Assembly (NCBI RefSeq): GCF_029278605.1
Contig: NZ_CP119573.1
Span: 2,480,001-2,544,000 of the forward strand
Reading direction: 5' to 3'
DNA length: 64,000 bases
DNA from: Cupriavidus sp. WKF15
Lineage (GTDB): Bacteria > Pseudomonadota > Gammaproteobacteria > Burkholderiales > Burkholderiaceae
Position numbers and translations under genes: made by a program. Every line of letters starts with the position of its first letter. The first letter of the stretch is position 1. Below are positions 51,121-61,222 of this stretch, piece after piece. The notes under the pieces are model-generated. The model did no database searches. It was not told where the DNA came from and worked only from the letters and a program-made list of their open reading frames with translations.

Positions 51121-52827
51121 ATGTCAACGCGCGGCGCCAACCTGTGGAAGCGGTTCCTGGACATCGCCAAGCCATATTGGCTATCGCGGGAAAAGTGGCG
51201 GGCGTGGGCGCTCATGTTAATCCTCATCTGCCTGCTGCTGGGCCAGACCTGGACCAATGTGCGCTTCAACGAGCAAACCGGCGAGTTTGCCTCGGCACTC
51301 GCGGCCGGGGACGCCGATCGCTTCTGGTATGCCATCGAGATCTTCGTCTATGTGCTGATCGCGGCGGTCCCCGTCTACGCCCTTTTCTACTACACGCGTA
51401 ACCGGCTGTTCATGCAGTGGCGGTCCTGGATGACGCATCACTACCTGAACAAGTATTTCGGCGGCTGCGCCTTTTATGCGCTGAACGCCAGCACGGCCAT
51501 CGACAACCCTGACCAGCGAATCTCCGAGGACATCAGCACCTTCACCCAGCAGTCCTTGTACTTTCTGCTGCTGATGCTGGGCTCGTTGCTGCAGCTGATT
51601 GCCTTCAGCGAGGTGCTGTGGTCGATCTCGCGCGAGCTTGTGGTGTTCCTGGTGCTCTACGCGGTCTGTGGCACGGTGGTTTCAGTACTGTGCTTCGGCA
51701 AGGTGCTGATCGGGCTCAACTTCTACCAGCTCAAGCGCGAGGCCGACTTCCGCTTCAGCCTGATCCGGGTGCGCGAGCATGCGGAGTCGATCACCTTCCA
51801 TCGCGGCGAGCAGCATGAGTTCCATCATGTACGCGGCCGCTTCCTGCATGTGTTCGCCAACTACAACCGCCTGAACCGCTGGCAGCTCAATCTCTACCTG
51901 TTCCAGTATGCCTATTCGTTCCTGACGCTGATGCTGCCCAGCGTCATCGTCGCCAACCGTGTGCTGGATGGCGAACTGGAAGTCGGTGCCGCGATCCAGG
52001 CCGCGGGGGCCTTCGCCGCCGTGCTGGCGGCGCTGACGGTCATCGTCGACAACTTCGAAAGCCTGAGCCGCTTCGTGGCGGGCGTGGACCGGCTGGCGAC
52101 GTTCGCTTCCACGCTGGCGCACACGCGCGTGCTGCGCCGCAAGCCCGGCAGCCAGGTCCAGCGCCGGCGGGGCGACACACTGTCGCTGCAGCACCTGACC
52201 CTGCACACCCCCGACTATGACCGTACCCTGCTGAAGGACCTTACCGTGACCGTGGGGCCCGGCCAGAGCCTGCTGATCGTCGGGCCCAGCGGTGGCGGCA
52301 AGAGTTCGCTGATGCGGACCATCAGCGGCCTGTGGAACAGCGGCAGCGGTTGTATCGTGCACCCCGAGCCCGAGCAGATGCTGATCCTGCCGCAGCATCC
52401 GTACATGGCCGTTGGCAACCTGCGCTGCCAGTTGCTGTATCCGAACCACCACGAGCGCCGCACACCCGATGCCGAGCTGTTGAAGCTGCTGGAGATGGTC
52501 AACCTGCCCGACCTGGCAGAGCGCCTCGGCGGCCTGGACGCGGAACTGGACTGGGGCAAGGTCCTGTCGCTCGGCGAGCAGCAACGCCTGGCATTCGCGC
52601 GCCTGCTGCTGGCGCGTCCGCGCTACGCCCTGCTCGATGAAGCTACCAGCGCGCTCGACGCTGGCAACGAGGCCAGGCTTTACAGCCAGCTCGCCGCCGG
52701 CCATACGACCATCGTCAGCGTCAGCCACCGCCCGACCCTGCTCAAGTATCACGTCCAGGTACTGGAGCTGTGCGGCAACGGCGAGTGGCAGCTCCATCCG
52801 ACGAACGAATACCGTTTCGCCTGGTAG
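51121..52827 (+). CDS. ABC transporter permease/ATPase (SbmA/YddA type)
   Basis: The 568-residue half-transporter has an N-terminal membrane domain of the SbmA/BacA-ABC_membrane_2 type (WALMLILICLLLGQTWTNVRF, YALNASTAIDNPDQRISEDI with the family loop, FTQQSLYFLLLML) and a C-terminal ATPase. The ATPase shows Walker A GPSGGGKSS, signature LSLGEQQRLAF, Walker B ALLDEATSALD and the switch VSVSHRP. Relatives import antimicrobial peptides, B12-type cofactors or peroxisomal fatty acyls. It acts as a homodimer. Substrate unknown. Confidence 0.94.
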   Translation: MSTRGANLWKRFLDIAKPYWLSREKWRAWALMLILICLLLGQTWTNVRFNEQTGEFASALAAGDADRFWYAIEIFVYVLIAAVPVYALFYYTRNRLFMQWRSWMTHHYLNKYFGGCAFYALNASTAIDNPDQRISEDISTFTQQSLYFLLLMLGSLLQLIAFSEVLWSISRELVVFLVLYAVCGTVVSVLCFGKVLIGLNFYQLKREADFRFSLIRVREHAESITFHRGEQHEFHHVRGRFLHVFANYNRLNRWQLNLYLFQYAYSFLTLMLPSVIVANRVLDGELEVGAAIQAAGAFAAVLAALTVIVDNFESLSRFVAGVDRLATFASTLAHTRVLRRKPGSQVQRRRGDTLSLQHLTLHTPDYDRTLLKDLTVTVGPGQSLLIVGPSGGGKSSLMRTISGLWNSGSGCIVHPEPEQMLILPQHPYMAVGNLRCQLLYPNHHERRTPDAELLKLLEMVNLPDLAERLGGLDAELDWGKVLSLGEQQRLAFARLLLARPRYALLDEATSALDAGNEARLYSQLAAGHTTIVSVSHRPTLLKYHVQVLELCGNGEWQLHPTNEYRFAW

Positions 52828-52854
52828 GGGGTAATGGCAGTACGGGCGGGAGCC

Positions 52855-53496
52855 CTATGACTTGTCGAAATACGCCTGAATCAGCCTGGCGGACGCTTCC
52901 CAGAGTGCGGGGGCACCGCGCTCGATCGGCGGCCGGTAGCGCGCAAGAGCCTGTGCCTCGGTGACCTGGCACTCCACCCAGCTACCGCCTCCCGTTGCGG
53001 CGTTATGGAGCAGTGGCTGAAAGCGGTCCAACGCTTTCGCAAACCGGGCGTCATCGCTTTCGCCCGCCTCGAACTCGCTCCAGAGGCCGCGAAACTCCGT
53101 CGCCTGCGCATCCGGCAACAACGAAAAGATTCGCTCGGCCGCCTGCTGCTCCAGTTCCGCCTGGCCGGCGCGCGCCGACGGGTCGTGGAACGGAACATCG
53201 CCGGCATCGATCTCCACGATATCGTGGATAAGAAGCATCTTCACGACGCGCACCACGTCAACCGGCGCGGCCGCATGCTCCGACAGGACGAGGGCATACA
53301 TGGCGAGATGCCACGAATGTTCGGCGCTGTTTTCGCGGCGCGACTGATTGATCAGCGGCGTCATGCGCACGACGCTCTTCAGTTCGTCGATCTCCCTGAG
53401 GAAGGAAAGCTGGCGTTCAAGGTTGGCAAGGTTCACGTTGAATGCAGATGGCCTGGGGGACTCCTCGCGGAGTTTAGCAGCCGCCTGCCGGGGCAT
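52855..53496 (-). CDS. HD-domain hydrolase (YfbR-like)
   Basis: The 213-residue protein has an HD phosphohydrolase domain: NSAEHSWHLAMYALVLSEH with the first histidine, VVKMLLIHDIVEIDAGD with the diagnostic H-D pair, and EFRGLWSEFEAGESDDARFAKALDRFQPLL. The order matches YfbR-type 5'-nucleotidases. The start is uncertain. The most plausible ATG lies inside a 10-bp tandem repeat at 53487-53514, and a GTG before NLANLERQL is the alternative. It overlaps none of its neighbours and is likely an independent gene. Confidence 0.85.
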   Translation of the reverse strand: MPRQAAAKLREESPRPSAFNVNLANLERQLSFLREIDELKSVVRMTPLINQSRRENSAEHSWHLAMYALVLSEHAAAPVDVVRVVKMLLIHDIVEIDAGDVPFHDPSARAGQAELEQQAAERIFSLLPDAQATEFRGLWSEFEAGESDDARFAKALDRFQPLLHNAATGGGSWVECQVTEAQALARYRPPIERGAPALWEASARLIQAYFDKS

Positions 53497-53514
53497 GCCG
53501 GGGCATGCCGGGGC
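53487..53514. repeat. 10-bp tandem repeat at the HD gene start
   Basis: GCCGGGGCAT is repeated 2.8 times. In the minus strand it encodes PACPGMPR around the likely HD start codon. It could create alternative starts by slippage. Its short length makes it a weak signal. Confidence 0.7.
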
Positions 53515-53560
53515 GCCAGCGAATCTCCCGCGGCTCCTGAAGCCGGGGCACGCAGCCAGA

Positions 53561-55360
53561 TCACGCGCCTGCCATCGTTTCCGCCGACACCTCCCATCCC
53601 GCATCGATGCCTCCCGGCAGCATTTGCCCGCGATCCTCCCCGACCTCAGTGTCGATCAGCCGGTTCAGCTTCTCGTTCATGGCAACGATAAGTTCGCGAT
53701 TGGGCTTGCCACTGGCCGCCAGGTTCACCAGCTCATGCGGGTCGGTATGCAGGTCGTACAGCTCGAGGTCGTTGAACCGCGTGAGATCCTCCAGCGTCGT
53801 CGGCCGGTTGTGCTGCTTCGGCGAGAAGTAGCGCGCGAAGCTGTAGCGGCCGTCGTACACGGCGCGCACCGCGCCGCGCTTCATCAGATCGGGACGGATG
53901 CCCGCGCTCTTGATCTGGTCCGGCTTGCCGCCGTTCTGCACGAACGCCGTGGCCTTGAGCAGGAAGTCGCCGTCGAGGTAGGCCAGCATGTTGTAGCAGA
54001 ACAGCGCGCCGTCACGCACGGCAGTCACGTCGGCCGTGCCGGGCGCGGCCAGCAGGCCCGACAGGTCCTTGCCCGGCAGCCCCTTGAGCAGGCGTGCACG
54101 CTGCTCCGCGGGGCTTCCCGTCATGGCGACCACGGTAGGCACGATATCCACGTGCGAAGTCACCGCGCGGCACTGCCCGCCGCCGCGATGGGCAGGATGC
54201 GCGATCACCAGCGGCACGTTGTTCTGCTCGCGGTAAGAAACCGCCCCCTTGGCGTGAAGCTGGTGCGCGCCGTCCATGTCACCGTGATCGGAGGTCATGA
54301 TGACGATGGTCTTGTCCGTCAGGCCCGCCGCATCGAGTTCCGCGAGCACGGCTGCAAGATTGCGGTCCACGTCCCGCATGCAGTTCAGGTAGTAGTTGTG
54401 CCGCCGGCGCCAGCGGCCGGGCTCGTTTGGTATCTCGCCGACCAGCGCGTCGTGCGAGCGCAGGAAATCGCGATGCGCGGGCGGGCGGCCAGGCGCATCC
54501 AGCGCCTGGCCGTGGCTCGCCGGCAGCTCGAATTTCCACTGCTTCGCGTAGAGCGGATCGAGCGGGTCCCTCGCCACGTGCGTGATGCCGCGCTGCGTCT
54601 GCACCGGCGAGTCCGGCGGATCGGTGTCGTAGAACATGACGTCGTGAGGATTCACGAGATTGACCGCGAGGAACCACGGCTTGCCCTGCGCGGCCAGGTC
54701 GCGTCCCTTGCTGCGCAGCCAGCTCGTGCTCATGGCGGCAATCACGCCGTCGTGGTTATATCCGCCGCGAGTGTGGGCAATGATGTCGCCGATGCCGACA
54801 TAATCGGAGAAGCCGTATCCTTCCATCTCCGCGGTAAAGATCCTGGTCGGCGTGCCCAGCTTGTTGACCGTCTCGAATTCCTTGGTAAGGTGCCACTTTC
54901 CCTTGTAGGCGGTGTAATAGCCGGCTTGCCGCAGCAGATGTCCCAGTGTCGGGATCTCCGTCGACATGCTCGTGATCCACGGAAAGTTGGTGTTGTCGAA
55001 CATCCGCGTGTGCTGGATATGCTGGCCGGTGTAGATCACCGAGCGCGATGGCGTGCAGACGCAGGAATTGATGCGATGGTTCACGAAGGTGGTGCCGCGC
55101 TTCATCAGGCGCTGGTGTGCCGGCAGCTCGAACCCGGCCGGCAACTCGCCCGGACCGAAGAAGCGCTCCTGGTCGACGAGAATCAGCAGGATATTGTAGG
55201 GGCCCGCCCCCTGCCCACCCTGAGACTGGCGCGCGTCACCGGACGCCGTTGCCGCGCTTGCACTGCCCGCATCGAGACCCGCCGCCACGGCGCTGGCCCC
55301 TGTAACCCGCAGGAAATCCCGCCGGCTCAGCCGGGCGCCCTGCCGTTCGTCGTTGCCCAT
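53561..55360 (-). CDS. Tat-exported sulfatase
   Basis: The 599-residue protein starts with a twin-arginine signal (SRRDFLRVTGASAVAAG). The sulfatase core has LILVDQERFFGPGELP with metal-binding Asp, CTPSRSVIYTG with the C-x-P-S-R formylglycine motif, YKGKWHL and TSDHGDMDGAHQLH for the other metal and substrate ligands. It resembles choline-sulfatase and phosphonate monoester hydrolase-type enzymes. In this class the usual double Asp at the first metal motif is DQ here. It should hydrolyse a sulfate or phosphonate ester in the periplasm. Nothing nearby names the substrate. Confidence 0.93.
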   Translation of the reverse strand: MGNDERQGARLSRRDFLRVTGASAVAAGLDAGSASAATASGDARQSQGGQGAGPYNILLILVDQERFFGPGELPAGFELPAHQRLMKRGTTFVNHRINSCVCTPSRSVIYTGQHIQHTRMFDNTNFPWITSMSTEIPTLGHLLRQAGYYTAYKGKWHLTKEFETVNKLGTPTRIFTAEMEGYGFSDYVGIGDIIAHTRGGYNHDGVIAAMSTSWLRSKGRDLAAQGKPWFLAVNLVNPHDVMFYDTDPPDSPVQTQRGITHVARDPLDPLYAKQWKFELPASHGQALDAPGRPPAHRDFLRSHDALVGEIPNEPGRWRRRHNYYLNCMRDVDRNLAAVLAELDAAGLTDKTIVIMTSDHGDMDGAHQLHAKGAVSYREQNNVPLVIAHPAHRGGGQCRAVTSHVDIVPTVVAMTGSPAEQRARLLKGLPGKDLSGLLAAPGTADVTAVRDGALFCYNMLAYLDGDFLLKATAFVQNGGKPDQIKSAGIRPDLMKRGAVRAVYDGRYSFARYFSPKQHNRPTTLEDLTRFNDLELYDLHTDPHELVNLAASGKPNRELIVAMNEKLNRLIDTEVGEDRGQMLPGGIDAGWEVSAETMAGA

Positions 55361-55623
55361 GGATTCCCCTTATGAGGTAGCAGCGGCCAGATGGTACGCC
55401 CCGGCGCGCGATCGCAGTAGCGCGGTAGCGCAGGCTTTGGCAACTGGACGCCGACAGTCTAGCAACGGCGGAACGGGTCCTGTGTTGGCTGGCGCACCGA
55501 TGCCGGCGCCGTCGGGATCGCATGCTGGCGTGCCGATGGCGCCGGTTGCTATAGCATGTCCGTCTCGCTTGTTCGAAAGCTCGCCGCCCCGGGGAGTAAA
55601 GATCGTGCCTGGAGGAGCCTGTC

Positions 55624-56466
55624 ATGCTGAAAGGTCCGCGGATCGCCATCCAGCTCGCGCTGGCTGCCCTTGCCATCGTCCTCATCGGGTGCGCCGGCAT
55701 GTCGCCGCAACGAACGAGCGTTGTCGAGCGCCTGTACGTCCTCGACTGCGGCGAAGGCACCGCCATTGACGTCTCGCGCTGGACGCCTGGCGTGGATATC
55801 GGCAAACCCGCGGCGTTCGTCGACAACTGCTACCTGATCAAGCACGCGCAGGGCTGGCTGCTGTGGGACACGGGCGTGGACGATGCCGTCGCCAAGCTGC
55901 CCGACGGGGCGGTGCCCGCTGATCCGAAGTCCATACTCTGGCGCCGGCCCAGGACGTTGGCGAGCCAGCTCGAGCAGCTCGGCGTGAAGCCATCGGACAT
56001 CCGCTATGTCGCGATCTCCCACACCCACCCGGACCATATCGGCAATGTCGAGATGTTCCCGCAGGCCGTGCTGCTGGTCCAGAGGGCCGAGTATGAATGG
56101 CCTGGCGCCGGCAACGCGCCGCGCTTCAAGCCCGGGCATCCGGTCACTCTGCTCGATGGCGACAGGGACGTGTTCGGCGACGGCAGCGTTACGATCCTCT
56201 CGACACCTGGCCATACGCCTGGCCACCAGTCCCTGCTGGTGAACCTGCCGAAAACGGGGGCGGTCGTGCTGACCGGCGATGCGGTCCACTTCCGCAGCAA
56301 CTGGGACCAGCGCCGGGTGCCTTCCATCAACTTCAGCAAGGAACTGACGCTGAGTTCGATGCAGCGCATCGCCGATCTGATGGCACGGGACAACGCACAA
56401 CTCTGGATCAACCACGACAAGGACCAGCGCAATACCATGAAAATGGCGCCGGCATACTACGAGTAG
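55624..56466 (+). CDS. N-acyl-homoserine-lactonase-like metallo-beta-lactamase, lipoprotein
   Basis: The 280-residue protein has a signal ending in lipobox LIGC (AIVLIGCAGMS), then a metallo-beta-lactamase fold. It shows CYLIKHAQGWLLWDTGVDD, the zinc motif SHTHPDHIGNVEMFP, ILSTPGHTPGHQSLLV and VLTGDAVHF, with C-terminal LWINHDKDQ. The arrangement fits the AHL-lactonase (AttM/AiiA) branch. Lactonases quench quorum signals, but lipoprotein anchoring is unusual and other esterase or lactonase substrates are possible. It is convergent with polB. Confidence 0.9.
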   Translation: MLKGPRIAIQLALAALAIVLIGCAGMSPQRTSVVERLYVLDCGEGTAIDVSRWTPGVDIGKPAAFVDNCYLIKHAQGWLLWDTGVDDAVAKLPDGAVPADPKSILWRRPRTLASQLEQLGVKPSDIRYVAISHTHPDHIGNVEMFPQAVLLVQRAEYEWPGAGNAPRFKPGHPVTLLDGDRDVFGDGSVTILSTPGHTPGHQSLLVNLPKTGAVVLTGDAVHFRSNWDQRRVPSINFSKELTLSSMQRIADLMARDNAQLWINHDKDQRNTMKMAPAYYE

Positions 56467-56494
56467 GCGAGGCGCCCGCCCTGGACGCCCCGCT

Positions 56495-58870
56495 CTACCC
56501 CGGAAACAGCGCCATCTGCCCGGTCAGCAAGGTCTCGAAATCGTCGTCGAGGAACGGCAGGATGGCGTCGGCAACGGGCTGAAGCTGTCTGGCGACGTAA
56601 TGGCCGTAGTCGATCGGCGCCGTGCGGACCTCCAGCGGTTCCGGCCCGGCCGTGGTCATCACATAGCTGATCCAGCCGCCACGCTGGTACTGCGGTGGCC
56701 GGCCCTGGCGTTCGTTATGGGCATCGGCCATGCGGGCGGCGCGAACGTGCGGCGGCACATTGCGCTGGTATTCATCGAGCTTGCGGCGCAAGCGCTTGCG
56801 ATAGACCAGCTGCTCATCAAGCTCGCCGGCCAGCGTGCGGCGCACGATGTCCCTCACGTAGTCCTGGTAGGGCTCCCGATTGAAGATCTTTTCATAAAGC
56901 GTCTGCTGGAACTGCTGGGCAAGCGGCGACCAGTCCGTGCGCACCGTCTCCAGCCCCTTGAACACCATCTCGACCTGGCCGTCGGGCCGCTGCACCTGGC
57001 CGGCGTAGCGCTTCTTGCTCCCCAGGTCCGTGCCGCGGATCGTCGGCATCAGGAACCGCCGGAAGTGCGTTTCGAACTGGAGTTCGAGCGCGCTATCCAG
57101 GCCGTGGGCCTGCGCCAGGTGCTCGCGCCACCAGTCGTTGACGTAGGCGACCAGGCTGCGGCCGATCTGGCCCGCATCGGCCTCGGTGCGCGCGCGGCGC
57201 AGCCAGACGAAGGTGGAGTCCGTGTCGCCGTAGATCACCTCGTAGCCGCGCGCCTCGATCAACGCCCGGGTCTGCTGCATGATCTCGTGCCCGCGCATCG
57301 TGATCGACGAGGCCAGCCTCGGATCGAAGAAGCGGCAACCGCTCGACCCCAGCACGCCGTAGAACGCGTTCATGATGATCTTGAGCGCTTGCGAGAGCGG
57401 CTTGTTCCGGTCGCGCTTGGCGGCGTCGCGGCCTTGCCAGACGCGCGAGACGATGGCCGGCAGGCAGTGCTTCGTCCGCGAGAAGCGCGCACCGCGGAAC
57501 CCGGGCACCGAGTCCGCATCGCCGGGATGCGCCAGCCCTTCCACCAGGCCGATCGGGTCAATCAGGAACGTGCGGATGATGGACGGATAGAGGCTCTTGT
57601 AGTCCAGCACAAGCACCGATTCATAAAGCCCCGGCCGCGAATCCATCACGAATCCGCCGGGGCTCGCCTCCGGTGCCTTCTCGCCGAGGTTGGGCGCCAC
57701 ATAGCCCTGGCGGTGCATCAGCGGCATGTACAGGTGCGTGAAGGCGGCCACCGAACCGCCGCTGCGGTCCGCCGGCAGGCCCGTCACCGTGGCGCGCTCG
57801 AGCAGGAACGTCAGCAGTTGCGTCTGTTCGAAGATCCGCGTCACCAGCTCGCAATCGCGCAGGTTGTAGCGCGCCAGGGCCGGCTTGTCGTGCTCGAACA
57901 TGCGGTCGATGGCGTCCATGCGGTCATACGGGTTGTCGATCGCCTTGCCTTCGCCGAGCAGCGCCTGCGCCACCGACTCGAGACTGAACGACGGAAAGCT
58001 CCATGTGGCGGAGCGTAGCGCCTCGATACCGTCGATGATCAGGCGGCCAGCGGCGGCCGCGAAATAGTGCTGCTGGCTGGCGTGCTCGCGCCACTCCATT
58101 TCCGCGCCGCCGCGGCCCAGGCGCAACGGGACCTGGCACTGGCGCGCATGCTCGTGCAGCACGCGCAGGTCGAACTGGACCAGGTTCCAGCCGATGATGG
58201 CGTCCGGGTCGTGACGGGCCATCCACGCGTTCAGCCGCCCGAGCAAGGCAGCGCGCGTCGGACAATATTCGAGCGAAAAATCGACCTCGGCGACCTCCGC
58301 GGAGACTGGCGGCGCCGTGCCGAGCATATAGACCTGCCGCTGGCCGCAGCCGTCGAGCGCAATCGAATAAAGCTCGCCGAATGCGTTGGTTTCGATATCC
58401 AGCGAGACCAGGCGCAGCGTCGGCCGATAGTCCGCCGCTGGCTTCATCTGCGCATGGCGGAGCACGCCGCTGCTGTCGGGATCGCCGGTGAAGGAGACCG
58501 GCGCGGTGATGAAGCGCTCCATCAGGTAGCGCTCGGGCGGCCGGATATCGGCCTCGTAGACATCCACGCCGGCGTCGCGCAGCGCGCGGCTGTGCTGGCC
58601 CAGTTGCCGATACTGGCGGCAGTAAAGGCCGAGAACGGGCCGGCGCTGGAAATCCTGCAGCCTGAGCGCGCGCAGCTCGGCATTGCCGTCGCCTTGCAGC
58701 ACCGCCTCGGCACGTTCGCGCTGCGCCTCGGGGATAAAGGCAATGGCCGGTTGCGGAGGCAAACGCAGCAGGCGCGGTCCGTCGTCGGTAGCCAGCCAGA
58801 CCTCGACTTCCGCACCTGCCGGCGTATCGCGCCAATGTCGGGTCAGGATGAAACCCTGTTGAAATGCCAC
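56495..58870 (-). CDS. polB: DNA polymerase II (family B)
   Basis: The 791-residue polymerase carries the exonuclease motifs [27 protein letters not shown] and [13 protein letters not shown], and polymerase motifs [10 protein letters not shown] (A), [18 protein letters not shown] (B) and [11 protein letters not shown] (C). I use the GTG at 58870 because [15 protein letters not shown] aligns with the E. coli Pol II start; an ATG 18 codons upstream adds unconserved sequence. In E. coli polB is SOS-induced, but no LexA box is visible here. It is convergent with the lactonase-like gene. Confidence 0.96.
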   Translation of the reverse strand: MAFQQGFILTRHWRDTPAGAEVEVWLATDDGPRLLRLPPQPAIAFIPEAQRERAEAVLQGDGNAELRALRLQDFQRRPVLGLYCRQYRQLGQHSRALRDAGVDVYEADIRPPERYLMERFITAPVSFTGDPDSSGVLRHAQMKPAADYRPTLRLVSLDIETNAFGELYSIALDGCGQRQVYMLGTAPPVSAEVAEVDFSLEYCPTRAALLGRLNAWMARHDPDAIIGWNLVQFDLRVLHEHARQCQVPLRLGRGGAEMEWREHASQQHYFAAAAGRLIIDGIEALRSATWSFPSFSLESVAQALLGEGKAIDNPYDRMDAIDRMFEHDKPALARYNLRDCELVTRIFEQTQLLTFLLERATVTGLPADRSGGSVAAFTHLYMPLMHRQGYVAPNLGEKAPEASPGGFVMDSRPGLYESVLVLDYKSLYPSIIRTFLIDPIGLVEGLAHPGDADSVPGFRGARFSRTKHCLPAIVSRVWQGRDAAKRDRNKPLSQALKIIMNAFYGVLGSSGCRFFDPRLASSITMRGHEIMQQTRALIEARGYEVIYGDTDSTFVWLRRARTEADAGQIGRSLVAYVNDWWREHLAQAHGLDSALELQFETHFRRFLMPTIRGTDLGSKKRYAGQVQRPDGQVEMVFKGLETVRTDWSPLAQQFQQTLYEKIFNREPYQDYVRDIVRRTLAGELDEQLVYRKRLRRKLDEYQRNVPPHVRAARMADAHNERQGRPPQYQRGGWISYVMTTAGPEPLEVRTAPIDYGHYVARQLQPVADAILPFLDDDFETLLTGQMALFPG

Positions 58871-58952
58871 GCCGCAAACCTTAAGGAACCGCCTCGGCAG
58901 GATTTTAGCGGAGATGCGGCGCATGCAGCCGCCGGCGCCGGCAACCGGTTGG

Positions 58953-59540
58953 TCAGGCGCGGAACAGGATGGCCAGCCGCACCAGGTCCACGACGCGGCT
59001 GCAGTGCAGCTTGACCTTCAGGCTGGCGATCTGCTTGTGGACAGTGTGTTCGGATACCGCGTTCTCCGCCGCATACGCCAGCGGCGTGCTGCCGCCGACC
59101 AGCGCGGCAAGCACGCGCGCTTCGGTGCGTGTCAGGCCGAACTCCGCGACAAGACAGGACATATCGAGGGTCCGGCTCGCGGTGTTCCTGCGAATCCGGA
59201 CGAACGTCAGCGGTTCCCCGACCATCTGCAGCTTCGCCGGGGCCGGAGCGATATCCAGCGACAGCGTCTCTCCCGGCGACAGCGCGACTGCGGTTTTCAT
59301 GCGCGACCGGGTTCGAATGGCCAGGTGCAAGGTATCGAGGACGTGCGAGCAGACCGCCCCGTTCGGATGGGACAGGCGCCCGCGCCGGATGGCCAGGCCT
59401 TGCCTGCCATCGAGCAGCATGGCGCACAGCGGCGACATCCGAACTACCGCCCCGCCCTGCGACACCAGGCAAATGGCCTCGCCAAAGGCACTGAACGTCT
59501 CCTCCAGAACGTGGATGTCCTCGGCGATCAGGCTGCGCTC
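58953..59540 (-). pseudogene. LuxR-type regulator, 5' truncated
   Basis: The C-terminal part is clearly a LuxR-type helix-turn-helix: [42 protein letters not shown]. Upstream, the same frame reads [20 protein letters not shown] and continues only to about 59540, where an in-frame TGA and unrelated sequence begin. The amino-terminal domain and its start codon are missing. The only in-frame initiators, a GTG at 59465 and an ATG further in, would leave a domain fragment. It abuts an ACR3 remnant on the opposite strand. Confidence 0.75.
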
Positions 59541-59559
59541 GGAGTTTCACAACGACTAC

Positions 59560-59823
59560 CTGCGCCAGGTGCTGCTGAACTCCGGACTCGCCTACTTGCT
59601 GAACCGCCGGCTTGGCGTCGCCCACTGCGTGGCCGGCCCGTCAGCTCTGATCGGCGCGAGCAATTTCTTCGAACTGGCGGTGGCCACCGCCATCAGCCTG
59701 TTCGGCTTCCGCTCCGGCGCGGCGCTGGCGACGGTCGTCGGCGTGCTGATCGAAGTGCCCGTGATGCTGTTCGTCGTCGGCGTCGTGAACCGCTCGCAAC
59801 GATGGTATGGGGCGAAGGGCTAG
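59560..59823 (+). pseudogene. ACR3-type arsenite efflux pump, C-terminal remnant
   Basis: About 87 residues match the end of ACR3 arsenite/antimonite transporters: [58 protein letters not shown], and the terminal [11 protein letters not shown]. The first seven or so membrane helices and the start are absent, and the reading frame runs into the antisense strand of the LuxR remnant. It cannot be functional alone. Together with the LuxR piece it looks like the scar of a deletion that took out two divergent 5' ends. Confidence 0.82.
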
Positions 59824-59873
59824 GAAGTGAACCGGGCACGGACAACGGTGGCCGGGGGTAGCCGGAACCCGGG

Positions 59874-60818
59874 CTAGGGCTCCCCGGCACGTTCCTGCGA
59901 CAGCACCTTATCCGGCACCGGCGCCGCTTTCGACGGCCGCCCGCGTGTGGCCAGCCAGCACAGGATCGATCCCGCGCAGACCATCGACGCGCCCTTCCAG
60001 AACGCCAGCGACAGCGGGGTATGCAGCAGCAGGCCCGCCAGCAAGGCGGAGAAGACCGGAATGAAGTAGGACGCCCCGGCAAGGACCGTGACATTGCCGT
60101 GCAGGATGCCCACGTTCCAGGCCGCATAGCCGAACCCCATCGCCGAGGCGGCCATGGCCAGGTAAATGACGGCGTGGACACTGAATGACATCGGCGCGTG
60201 TTCCCCAAAGACATACTTGGCCCACAGGGCTAGTGCGGTGAGCATGAAGAACAGCGTAATGCCGTTCTTGCCGCCGGCAATCCGGCTCGTGACCGTGCAA
60301 TAGGCCGCCCAGATCAACGCGCCGAAGAAGGCCAGTCCGTAGCTGAGCGGATTGTCCCTGACGTTTGCCGCCATGCCGGTGAAATCGAGCCCCTGCTCGC
60401 CGCCCAGGACCAGGCAGATGGCGAGAATGGCCACCAGGAAGCCCGGAAGGATCAGGAAGCTGGCCTTCTGCTTGTTGAACGCGATGGCCGACAGCATGGT
60501 GAAGGTTGGCCACAGGTAGTTGACCATTCCCACCTCGATCGCCTGCCTGTTGCTATGCGCGTAGCCGATCGACAGCGACAGGCACAGCTCGTAGGAAACG
60601 AACAGGATGCTGCCCCAGAGCAGATAGCGGCGGGGAAATTCGCCGATCCTGCCGAAGCCGACCGTCACCCACAGCAGGACCGATGCGACGGAGTACATCA
60701 TGGCGGCACCGCCGGTCGCGCCAAGGCCTTCGCTGACGCCGCGGATCAGGCCGACGATGGAACTCCACAATACGATCGCAATCAACCCGATCAGGGTGGC
60801 TTTACGCTTGCTCTGCAT
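59874..60818 (-). CDS. YddG-like DMT exporter (EamA family)
   Basis: The 314-residue protein is a ten-helix drug/metabolite transporter with two EamA repeats. It matches YddG-type aromatic amino acid exporters: ATLIGLIAIVLWSSIVGLIRG, AAMMYSVASVLLWVTVGFG, VSYELCLSLSIGYAHSNRQAIEVGMVNYLWP in order, and LTALALWAKYVFGEHAPMSF. The NRQAIEVGMVNYLWP segment is a strong family mark. Relatives export phenylalanine, tyrosine and paraquat. It lies directly after the ACR3 remnant on the opposite strand. Confidence 0.92.
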   Translation of the reverse strand: MQSKRKATLIGLIAIVLWSSIVGLIRGVSEGLGATGGAAMMYSVASVLLWVTVGFGRIGEFPRRYLLWGSILFVSYELCLSLSIGYAHSNRQAIEVGMVNYLWPTFTMLSAIAFNKQKASFLILPGFLVAILAICLVLGGEQGLDFTGMAANVRDNPLSYGLAFFGALIWAAYCTVTSRIAGGKNGITLFFMLTALALWAKYVFGEHAPMSFSVHAVIYLAMAASAMGFGYAAWNVGILHGNVTVLAGASYFIPVFSALLAGLLLHTPLSLAFWKGASMVCAGSILCWLATRGRPSKAAPVPDKVLSQERAGEP

Positions 60819-61222
60819 GACAGCTGGTTTGGTTCGCCTGCCGGCGGGGATGAGGGGGATGCGATTATCCCCTCATCGGGTGAATCCGGGGCAGGAAGCA
60901 AACGCCGCAAGTCGTCTCCTGTTTCGTTCGCTTCCATATTGCATCTCTTGAGATACAACCAAGGACACAATAGGCCCCGAACGGCCTGCGGACGTGTCGG
61001 GCGGCGGTCAAAGATGCCGCAAATATGGGGTTCCAGGTCACGGCGGCCCGGCGATCGCGCCTGGGCAGGGAAGTTTGGGTTCGTCTAAGCTGGTAGTCGC
61101 GAAAGCCCTCGCGGCGTCTGGGCGGTGGCGCCCATGGCGCTGCCTGTGTCCTGAAAATAAAGTATCGCGGAGCATGCACCATGCGAAGCGGTCCCGAATC
61201 CAACTTTCGCAAGGGGGAGAAC
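60819..61222. other. Intergenic region upstream of the YdiF-type CoA-transferase
   Basis: No convincing gene appears in these 400 bp. ATCTC-TT-GAGAT at 60943-60954 is a short palindrome in an AT-richer spot that may be an operator or part of a promoter. The ribosome site AAGGGGGAGAAC for the CoA-transferase lies at the right end. Confidence 0.5.

Noticed and set aside
56495..58924. LexA box in front of polB
   Set aside because: I looked for a CTGT-N8-ACAG site upstream of the start and found none, so SOS control of this gene is not supported by sequence.
58953..59465. Functional 170-residue LuxR regulator starting at the GTG
   Set aside because: The frame reads upstream into conserved-looking sequence ([13 protein letters not shown]) before breaking, so this would be a truncated product rather than a natural start.
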